Shown: in pieces, positions 36,565-45,000 of the stretch
Layout: the number at the start of each line of letters is the position of its first letter
Position numbering within the stretch: position 1 is the stretch's first letter
Source of the DNA: Ga0077560 sp046330395
GTDB taxonomy: Bacteria; Actinomycetota; Thermoleophilia; Miltoncostaeales; Miltoncostaeaceae
Length of the DNA stretch: 64,000 nt
NCBI GenBank assembly: GCA_046330395.1
Contig: JAXLSS010000002.1
Span: 124,001 to 188,000 of the forward strand
Direction: 5' to 3'
Notes under the pieces: generated by a model
What the model saw: only the letters and a program-made list of their open reading frames with translations
What the model was told of the DNA's origin: nothing
Database searches by the model: none
Translations under genes and position numbers: made by a program

Positions 36565-37427
36565 AGATCGACTACCTGCAGAGCATCATCCTCGGGGGCC
36601 TCCAGGGGGTCTCCGAGCTGTTCCCCATCTCCAGCCTCGGGCACAGCGTGGTGCTGCCGAAGCTGCTGGGCTGGAACATCCACCAGAACGACGACTACTT
36701 CCTGGCGTTCCTGGTGGCCACCCACCTGGCCACGGCCCTGGTGCTGCTGGCCTTCTTCTTCAAGGACTGGGTGCGCATCGTGGTGGGCCTCGGCCGCAGC
36801 CTGCGCGACCGTCGGATCGCGCCCGACGATCACGACGCGCGGCTGGGGTGGCTGCTGGTGGTGGGCACCATCCCGGCGGGCCTCATCGGCCTGCTGCTGG
36901 AGCACCCGCTGCGGCGCCTGTTCGCCTCACCGCTGACGGCCGCGGTGTTCCTCATCGTCAACGGTGGCCTGCTGCTGGTGGCCGAGCGGCTGCGTCGCCG
37001 CGCCCCCCGGCACGAGGAGGGCGACCCGGACGCCCGCATCGCCACCGAGCTGTCGTGGCGCTCGGCCATCATGGTGGGCACCGCCCAGGCGCTGGCGCTG
37101 ATCCCGGGCATCAGCCGCTCCGGCGCGGCCATGGGCGGCGGGCTGCTGGCCGGCCTGTCCAACGAGGACGCGGCCCGCTACGCCTTCCTGCTGGCCACCC
37201 CCATCATCGGGGCGGCGGCGCTGCTGAAGCTGCCCGACCTGTTCGGGTCGGCGGGTGACGGCGTGCGCGGGCCCGCACTGGTGGGCGCCGTGTGCGCGGC
37301 CGCCACGGCGTACCTGGCCGTGCGCTTCCTGATGCGCTACCTGCGCACCCACACCCTCACGCCGTTCGGCATCTACTGCCTGCTTGCCGGGGGTGCCGCC
37401 ACCGTGGCCCTCGCCGTGGCCGGGTGA
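36561..37427 (+). CDS. uppP: undecaprenyl-diphosphatase UppP (BacA)
   Basis: A 288-residue polytopic enzyme that releases undecaprenyl phosphate for peptidoglycan and other cell-wall cycles. Both signature regions are present: the (E/Q)xxxE motif in 'LQGVSELFPISSLGHS' and 'PGISRSGAAMGGGLLAGL' near residue 180. GTG start coupled to the preceding small gene. Extra UppP confers bacitracin resistance in other bacteria. Position behind an OmpR-type two-component pair suggests envelope-stress control, which is inference. Confidence 0.95.
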   Translation: MKIDYLQSIILGGLQGVSELFPISSLGHSVVLPKLLGWNIHQNDDYFLAFLVATHLATALVLLAFFFKDWVRIVVGLGRSLRDRRIAPDDHDARLGWLLVVGTIPAGLIGLLLEHPLRRLFASPLTAAVFLIVNGGLLLVAERLRRRAPRHEEGDPDARIATELSWRSAIMVGTAQALALIPGISRSGAAMGGGLLAGLSNEDAARYAFLLATPIIGAAALLKLPDLFGSAGDGVRGPALVGAVCAAATAYLAVRFLMRYLRTHTLTPFGIYCLLAGGAATVALAVAG

Positions 37428-37553
37428 GCCCGCGGAGCCGTCCGCTCACCCACACCCAATCTACTCCGCACGGGCCGGGCTCATGAGGCGCTGAGCCGGG
37501 GCGCACAATCGCCCCTCGTCCGAAAACGGGTACCTGGTCCTGGGGGTGGGCGG

Positions 37554-40102
37554 ATGGTTCCGTACGTGCTGCAGATCCGGGAGGCCGACCGCGCGCGGGT
37601 GGCGCTGGTGGGCGGCAAGGGCGCCAGCCTGGGAGAGGTGTCCCGCATCCCGGGGGTCCGGGTGCCGGCGGGGTTCTGCGTCACCACGCACGCCTTCCAC
37701 CGCGCGGTGGAGGGCGCCGCCGGGGTGGATGCGCTGCTGCAGCGCCTGGCGGGGCTGCGCGCCGACGACACCGAGGCCATCAGCGCGCTGGCCGCGGAGA
37801 TCCGGCGCGGCATCGAGGACGCCCCGGTGCCCGATGACGTGGCCGCGGCGGTGGCGGGGGCGCTGGCCGGTCTGGGCCCGCGCACCCGGCTGGCCGTGCG
37901 CTCCAGCGCCACCGCGGAGGACTCGGCGGCCGCGTCGTTCGCCGGTCAGCACGACACGTACCTGGACGTGCCCGCCGCCGACGTGCCGGGGCGCATCCGC
38001 GCCTGCTGGGCCTCGCTGTTCACCGACCGGGCCGTGGCGTACCGCATGCATCACGGAATGGACCACCGCGCGGCGGGGATGGCCGTGGTGGTGCAGCAGA
38101 TGGTGGCCGCCGACGCGTCGGGGGTGCTGTTCACCGCCGACCCGGTCACCGGTGACCGGCGCGTGGCGTCCGTGGAGGCGGTGCGCGGGCCGGGGGAGGC
38201 GCTGGTGGGCGGAACCGCCACCCCCGACGTCATCCGGGTGCGTGACGACCGTGTGCTTGAGACCATCGCCGCCGCACCGGCCGGGCCGGTCCTCACCGAA
38301 ACGCAGGCCGTGCAGCTGGTGCGCCTGGGCCGGGTCATCGAGGCGCACTTCGGGTGTCCCCAGGACATCGAGTGGTGCCTGTCCGGCGACGGCGTGCACA
38401 TCGTGCAGAGCCGGCCCATCACCACGCTGTTCCCCATCCCGGGTGATGACGACGGCCGGCCCCACGTCTTCATCTCCGTGGGGCACCAGCAGATGATGAC
38501 CGACCCCATGACCCCGCTGGGCATCTCCGTGTGGCAGCTCACCTCCCTTGCGCCCATGCGCGAGGCGGGGGCGCGGCTGTTCGTGGACGCCACGCGCAAC
38601 CTGGCCTCACCCACCACCCGGGCGCCGCTGCTGGAGCTGATCGGCAGGTCGGACCCCCTCATCGCCGACGCCCTGCGGGCGGTGCTGGACCGGCCCGACT
38701 TCGTGCTTCCCGAGCCCGAGGACGCGCCCCCGCCGCCGCCCAGCAGCGGTCCGGAGGGGCCGCTCGACCCCGACCCGGCGCTGGTGCACGAGCTGATCCG
38801 CCTCGGCGAGGCGTCGGTGGAGGAACTGGAACGCGGCATCGCGCCCCTGTCCGGGCCGGCGCTGCTGGAGTTCATCCGCGGGGACATCCGGGGGGAGGGC
38901 CGGCGGATCCTGTTCGACCCGCAGAGCCGCCGGGTGTACATGACCGCCATGGAGGCCACGTGGTGGCTCAACGACCGGCTGGCCGAGTGGCTGGGCGAGA
39001 CCAATGCGGCCGACGTGCTGACCCGGTCGGTGCCCCACAACATCACCTCGCAGATGGGGCTGGACCTGCTGGACGTGGCCGACGCCGTGCGCCAGCACCC
39101 GCGGGTGGTGGCGTTCCTGGGGACCGTGGATGCCGATGACGACGGGTTTCTCGACCGGCTCGGCGGGCTGGAGGGCGGACCGCAGGCGGGCGACGCGCTG
39201 CTGGGCTGGCTGGCGCGGTACGGCATGCGCTGCGTGGGCGAGATCGACATCACCAGGCCGCGGTGGAGTGAGCGCCCCGGCCGCCCTGGTGCCGCTGATC
39301 CTGGGGAACGTCAGGGAACTTCGCGCACGGGGAGGGCCGCCGCCGGTTTGAGGAGGGGCTGCGGGAGGCCGAGGCGTGGGAGCGGCGGCTGCTGCAACGG
39401 GTGCGGGCGCTTCCGGACGGGGACGCGCGGGCCGCCGAGACCAAGCTGCAGATCGACCGGGTGCGCGCGTTCATGGGGTACCGCGAGTACCCGAAGTACG
39501 GGCTGGTGCGTCGCTACTTCGCATACAAGCGGGCGCTGATGGGCGAGGTGGACCGCCTGGTGGCCGCCGGGGTGCTGGCCGAGCGCGACGACGCGTTCTT
39601 CCTGCGGTTCGAGGAGCTGGAGGAGGTGGTGCGCACCCACCAGGTGGACCACGAGCTCATCCGCCGCCGCCGCGAGGCCTTCCGGGCCGCCCACGCGCTG
39701 ACGCCGCCCCGGGTGATCACCTCCCACGGTGAGGCGCTGGCCGGGGCGTACCGGCGCGAGGGCCTGCCGGCCGGGGCGCTGGTGGGGCTGGCCGTGTCCG
39801 CGGGCACCGTGGAGGGGCGGGCGCGCGTCATCCTCGACATGGCGCAGGCCGATCTGCAACCGGGCGACATCCTGGTGACCGCCCACACCGACCCCAGCTG
39901 GACGCCGCTGTTCGTCACCGTTGCCGGGCTGGTGACCGAGGTGGGGGGCCAGATGACCCACGGCGCGGTGATCGCGCGGGAGTACGGCCTGCCCGCCGTG
40001 GTGGGCGTGGAGCACGCCACCCGCCTCATTGGGGACGGCCAGCGGATCCGGGTGGACGGAACCGGCGGGTTCGTGGAGGTGGTGCCGCCGCCGGACGCTT
40101 GA
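37554..40102 (+). CDS. rph: rifamycin phosphotransferase / PEP synthase-like protein (frameshifted)
   Basis: About 849 residues when two inserted G bases (near 39279 and 39315) are removed. The N-terminal ATP-grasp part has 'GGKGASLGEV', 'AVRSSATAEDSAAASFAGQ' and 'DIEWCLSGDGVHIVQSRPIT'. A 440-residue middle region follows, and a C-terminal swivelling His domain with 'GGQMTHGAVIAREYGLPAVV'. Length, the three-part order and this His motif fit Rph, which moves the beta-phosphate of ATP to rifamycins, better than true PEP synthase, which has a further PEP/pyruvate TIM barrel. No clear rifamycin-associated element was seen upstream. Confidence 0.8.
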
Positions 40103-40129
40103 TGGACCCGCGGTGGGCGTGGGTACACT
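40099..40129 (+). promoter_or_regulatory. possible promoter of the FHA gene
   Basis: TTGATG (40099-40104) and TACACT (40124-40129) separated by 19 bases, at the very end of the rph frame. A ribosome site and ATG follow at 40145-40156. Weak on spacing. Confidence 0.3.
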
Positions 40130-40290
40130 CGGCGAAACCCATGAAGGATGACCATGGGGCCTGTTGCACAGGTCGGCGCGATGGACGGCGTCGGCGTTCC
40201 AAGCGATGCGCATGCCGATCCCGGCGGGTCGGCTTCCCCGTCGGCGACCGGTCGGCCGCGGTCCCGGGCCGCACGTTGGGGAGCGCATCG

Positions 40291-40974
40291 GTGACGGGCG
40301 GGCGACCCTTCCTGGACCCGCGGGAACGCCTGGAGGTGCGTCGCGCGAAGGAGCGCGGCCAGGCATTCGTGTACTTCCGGGACGACGAGGGCGCCCTGCA
40401 GATCCACACCCTCTCAGAGACCGAATCCACGGTGCTGGGACGCACACCCCCCTCCGAGGTGCTGCTGGCGTGGGATCGCCAGGTGTCGGGGCACCACGCG
40501 GTGCTCGAGCGCGTGGCGGGTGAGTGGATCGTGATCGACAACGACTCGCGCAACGGAACCGTCGTGGACGGTCGCCGCGTGGTGGACCGGCGACGCCTGC
40601 ACGAGGCCGCGCTGCTGCAACTGGGCCGCACGAGCGTGGTGTTCTGCGACCCCGGCCGCATGACATCGGGCACCGAGCCGTCCGACCCGGGCTTCACGCT
40701 CCTGCACCTCAGCCCCGGCCAGCGCCGTGTGCTGGCGGCCCTGTGCGAACCCACCCTTCGCTCCGGCTCGCTGTCGGCGCCGCCGAGCAACCAGGAGATC
40801 GCGGCCCGCACGCACATGGGCGTCGAGACCATCCGGACCTACCTCCGGATGCTGTACACGGCGTTCGGCGTGCAGGGGATGGTGGGGGCACGCAAGCGCC
40901 TGCGCCTGGTGCACGTCGCCGTTGAGGCCTCCGTGGTGGATCTCAGCGAGCTGGAGGAACCACCCGACCGGTGA
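40291..40974 (+). CDS. FHA-domain protein with C-terminal helix-turn-helix
   Basis: A 227-residue protein. FHA domain at about residues 45-120: 'VLGRTPPSEVLLAWDRQVSG' includes the Arg and Ser that bind phosphothreonine, then 'HHAVLERVAGEW', 'DNDSRNGTVVDGRRV'. The C-terminal 90 residues look like a helix-turn-helix of a kind joined to FHA in actinobacteria ('QRRVLAALCEP', 'SNQEIAARTHMGVETIRTYL'). GGGGAG precedes the GTG at 40291. A better-looking N-terminus begins at ATG 40154 (AAGGAT site, 'MGPVAQVGAMDGVGVP') but would need a frameshift near 40260. Probably reads phosphorylation made by the kinase encoded at 42.1 kb. Confidence 0.8.
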   Translation: MTGGRPFLDPRERLEVRRAKERGQAFVYFRDDEGALQIHTLSETESTVLGRTPPSEVLLAWDRQVSGHHAVLERVAGEWIVIDNDSRNGTVVDGRRVVDRRRLHEAALLQLGRTSVVFCDPGRMTSGTEPSDPGFTLLHLSPGQRRVLAALCEPTLRSGSLSAPPSNQEIAARTHMGVETIRTYLRMLYTAFGVQGMVGARKRLRLVHVAVEASVVDLSELEEPPDR

Positions 40975-41091
40975 GACCTTCACCGGTCCGGCGAATATCG
41001 GGCCGGGGCGGCCTGGAGGAGCCTCTTGTCACGCACCGAGCCTCGGTGCCGGGGCAGCCACACCGGCCACCCCTCCGACAAGAAGGAAAGG

Positions 41092-41541
41092 ATGCTCACC
41101 ATGAGCAAGCTTGAGAACAGTTTCGTCCCCAACCAGATCGCCACGAACTCGTATGACGGCGACCTCAAGGTCACCCTCGTGGAGCCCAGCGGCACCTCGT
41201 CGCCTGCGAACACCGAGGTGGACTCCACCCAGCCGTTCGACATCGTCGTGACTGGGACCAGAAGGGCACCATGGTGCTGGATGCGGCGACCTCCGGCGCG
41301 ACCTGGGACCTCGAGGTGCTGTACGAGCAGCGGGAACCCGGACGCACGCCGGCAGCCTGGCCCCTGCGTTGAACGCGGCGGTGCCGCCGGTGCCGGGTCA
41401 CAAGTACACCGAGACGTTCACCATCCCGGCCGGCGCTCTGCCCCTGGGGATCTACAACATCTACGTGACCCTGGGCTTCACCTCCGTCACGGGCGTGCGC
41501 GTGAACGGCTTTGAGGGCTCAGCCCGCTGCGGGTGTACTGA
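41092..41541 (+). CDS. small beta-rich protein of unknown function (frameshifted)
   Basis: About 148 residues pieced together across three shifts (near 41250, 41335 and 41517). Segments: 'MSKLENSFVPNQIATNSYDG', 'DSTQPFDIVV', 'WDQKGTMVLDAATSGATWDL', 'VPGHKYTETFTIPAG', 'GIYNIYVTLGFTSVTGVRVN' and a likely end 'SPLRVY' before TGA at 41539. The alternation of strands suggests an Ig-like or C2-like sandwich. AAGGAAAG lies before the ATGs at 41092 and 41101. No signal peptide. Not recognised. It lies between the FHA protein and a zinc-ribbon microprotein, all on the plus strand. Confidence 0.6.
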
Positions 41542-41576
41542 GTCCCGGGCGGCGTGGACGAGGAGGAGACAAATCC

Positions 41577-41735
41577 ATGAGCGACGCCACCACCAAGGGC
41601 TCCGGCGCGATGTCGTGGGTCGCCTGCGCCGCCTGCTGGGGCCAGCGTTGCATCGGGCGCCGTCAGGGCAGGGACACCCGCTGGTTCCCCTGCCCATGGT
41701 GCTTGGGGATCGGGGAGATCCTGGTCCTCACGTGA
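41577..41735 (+). CDS. zinc-ribbon microprotein
   Basis: A 52-residue protein with two Cys pairs, 'CAACWGQRC' and 'CPWCLGIGEI', resembling one DnaJ-type zinc knuckle (C-x2-C-x-G-x-G). GGAGGAG lies nine bases before the ATG at 41577. Function unknown; the cysteines should bind one zinc. It follows the beta-rich protein by 35 bases and ends in a hairpin shared with the convergent small gene. Confidence 0.65.
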   Translation: MSDATTKGSGAMSWVACAACWGQRCIGRRQGRDTRWFPCPWCLGIGEILVLT

Positions 41736-41738
41736 GAC

Positions 41739-41780
41739 GTGATTCGGGTCCGCCGCGGTGTGGCGGCGGACCCCGATCAC
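41739..41780. terminator. bidirectional terminator hairpin
   Basis: A stem of about 18 bp with one mismatch (41739-41756 with 41763-41780) around a short loop, starting three bases past the microprotein stop and covering the stop codon of the convergent gene at 41777. Confidence 0.65.
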
Positions 41781-41977
41781 ATCAGCCCACGTTGCACCAT
41801 CACCACACCGATGTCCTCGCACATCCCCCGGTAGTGCGCCAAGCGCTCCCGGCCGGCGTCGTCAGGTGGCAGTCCCAGCACGCGCTCCACGCAGGCTGAG
41901 AACACCCGGTAGGCGGTCACCAGCTTGTCATCGGGCCAGGAGTCGGCTGGCTCCGGTCGCACCGTGATCCCGCACAT
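41777..41977 (-). CDS. small protein of unknown function
   Basis: A 66-residue mostly helical protein ('KLVTAYRVFSACVERVLGL', 'RLAHYRGMCEDIGVV') with three cysteines. A GAGGAGG ribosome site lies six bases before the ATG. No similarity recognised. It is the only minus-strand gene in the 40-49 kb stretch and is divergent from the large kinase-STAND gene, with 96 bases between. Confidence 0.6.
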   Translation of the reverse strand: MCGITVRPEPADSWPDDKLVTAYRVFSACVERVLGLPPDDAGRERLAHYRGMCEDIGVVMVQRGLM

Positions 41978-42073
41978 GGGACCTCCTCAGGCGTGATGGA
42001 CGGCTCGAGGCTACTCCCTCATCCGGCGGCGGCGACGCCGTGATGAGATCCAATCGCCTGAATTGCGCGCGCA

Positions 42074-45000
42074 ATGAGGGAGATCCTCACCGGCACTCAG
42101 CACGGTCTTCGCGCCGGCGCTTCCATGTCGTCCACGACGGGACGTGCCCCCCGCGAACGGTTCGGCGTGAGGACGCGGGTGGCGTTGGGCGGGGCAGACA
42201 GCACGGTCGGGGCGACGGAATCAGCTCTCACGGGACTTCCGGCGGCGTTCCCGCGTGAGGGTGACGTCGTGGGCGGCCTGCTCCTTGAGGAGCGCATCGG
42301 CACCGGCGGCATGGGCGTGGTGTTCCGGGCCTACGACGCCTCCATCGATCGCAACGTCGCGGTGAAGGTGCTCGCGGCGATGGTCGCCGAGGACCCTGGC
42401 TTCCGCGCACGGCTGCTGCGGGAGGCGAGCGCGGCGGAACGAGTGCGGCACCCCAACGTGGTGCGGGTGCACGAGGTGGGGACCACCGAGGGTGGGGCCA
42501 CCTACATCGTCATGCACCACGTCGCCGGTCCCAGCATTGCGCGCCTCATCGAGCGGGACGGGGCGCTGTCCCCGCGACTGGTGGTGCGGATGCTCGGCCA
42601 GGTCGCGGGGGCGCTGGACGCCGTGCACCGCGCCGGCCTGCTGCACCTGGATGTCAAGCCGGGGAACATCCTGTGGGACCCCGAGTCCGAGACCGCCTAT
42701 CTGGCCGATTTCGGCCTTGCGGCTGCGGTTCGGGACGCGCCAGGCCGGGCGGTGCCGGGGTTCACGCCGGGCTATGCCGCCCCTGAGCAGCTGTTCGGTG
42801 GGGACCTGTCCGGCGCCTCCGACGTCTATGCGCTGGCGTGCACCGCCTTCCACTGCCTCACCGGGCACCCGCCCTTCCCGGGCGACGGCGCCCGGGTGCG
42901 TGCTGCACAGCCGGCCGGCGTCGCGCCGGCATTGCGTGAGGACGGCGACCTGCCGGCGGGTCTCCTCGACGCCCTTGAACGGGCACTGGCGCCCAACCCG
43001 ACCGACCGGTTCTCGCGGGCCACGGAGTTCGCCGCCGCCGTCCGCGCCGCGCGGTGGGATGTCGTGTTCTTGGTGCCCGAGGCCACGCCGCACGTCACCG
43101 AGCTGGTGGACGGCCTGCGCCGCGAGGGTTTCGACGTGATCGTCGCGGATCCCGCTGATGAGCGGCGCCTCGGCACCCTGCTGCCCAGCGCCCGCACCGT
43201 TGCGGTGTGCGTGGACGCCGCCGTCCGTGACGATGGGCCCGTCGCCCGGGTCGTCGAGGCCGCGCTGACGAGCGATCCCGGTCTGCGCGTGCTGGCGGTC
43301 CTCACTGGTGGGGCGCCGCCGCCCAACCACCCCGCGCTCGGGCCGATGGCGGGGTTCGGATGGTTCGACGTGCGGGCCGAGGGTCCGCGAGACGTCGTGG
43401 CGGAGTTCCGCGACGTGATGGACGGTGCGTCCCGGGGGCGCGCCATCGCGGGGGCGTGCCCGTATCCCGGTCTGGAGGGATTCGAGGAGGGCGACGCGGC
43501 CGTCTTCGCGGGTCGCGAGCGCGAGGTCGCTCGGCTGGAGCACCTGCTCGCCACGCATGGGTTCGCGGCGGTGGTGGGCGCGTCGGGCTCTGGCAAGAGC
43601 TCCATGTTGCGCGCGGGCCTGCTCGGCCGGTCGGACCGCACCGACGCCCTGGTGGTCACACCCGCGGCCACTCCGCTGGAGCACCTGCGACGGGCGATGT
43701 GCGACGGGCGGGCGACGCTGGTGGTCGTGGATCAGTTCGAGGAGTTGTTCCTGGGGGGCGCGTCACGCGACGAGCAGGATGGATTCATCGCGGCGCTGTT
43801 CGCGCACCGGGACGCCCACCCCGCCAATCGCGTGATCATCGCCGTGCGCGCGGACCTGATGGGGCGATGTGCGGAGTTCTCCGTCCTGCGCGACGCCATG
43901 GCACACGCGCAGGTGCTGCTGGGCCCGCTGGGGTCGGACGACCTGCGGCGCGCCCTGGAGGAGCCCGCGCGCACCGCGGGTCTGCGCCTTTCCCCGGGGC
44001 TGGTGGAGCGTGTGGTGGAGGAGGCGGGGGAGATCCCGGGCGCGCTGCCGCTGGTGAGCGACCTGATGCGCCAAATCTGGGAGCGGCGCCAGCAGAACAC
44101 GCTCACCATCGCGGCGCTGGTGGAGGCCGGAGGGGTCCGGGGCGCCGTGGCCCGCCGCGCCGACGCGGCCTATGCCGGCCTCACCGGCGATGACCGCAGG
44201 TGGGCGCGGGAAATGATGCCGCTGCTGGTGAGCCCCGGGGAGGGCACCGCCGACTCGCGACGGCGCGTGACGCTGTCGGACCTGCAGGCCGGTCACGACG
44301 CGGACGCCGTGCGGCGGATCATCGACATCCTCGTGGCGCAGCGGCTGGTCACCGTCGATGCCGCGGGCCCTGAGGGGGCGCCGTCGGTGGAGATCGTGCA
44401 TGAGGCGCTCATCCACGGCTGGCCGCGCCTGCGTGAATGGGTGGATCACCGCCGTGACCGGCTCGTGCAGCGCACGCGCCTCACGCACAGCGCCGACCGT
44501 TGGCTTGAGAGTGGGGAGGACGAGGCCCACCTGCTGCGCGGATCACAGCTGGCCATCGCGCAGGAGCTGGACCCCGCAACCCTTCCCCGGGGCGTCCGTC
44601 GGCTCGTCCAGGAGAGCACGGATCGAGCGGAACAGGACCGCCGGCGTGAGCGTCAGCGGTTCCGGCGCACCGTCGGCGGCCTGTCCATCGGCATCGTGTT
44701 GACGTCCGCCCTGGCCGTGGTGGCCTTCACGCTGTTTGCCAAGGTGCGGGACAGCGCCCGGCGCCAGCACGCGGAGCTGCTGCTGAACCGGTCACAGCAA
44801 CTGCGCGCGCGCGACCCCGCGGCCTCGCTGCGGCTGGCCACCCAAGCCGTCTCCACATGGCGTGCCCCGCAGACGGTGGCCAATCTCCGTTCGGCGCGCG
44901 CGGTCCCGGTTCCCCGCAGGGTGGTGCGGCTCACCAGCGGTGGAGATCCCTTCGACGCGGTACCGCTTGCGGGCGGTGCCGCGCTCGTGGCGGCCTCGGA

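Noticed and set aside
37428..37553. Rifamycin-associated element upstream of rph
   Set aside because: I looked for the known inverted-repeat element and could not find a convincing match.
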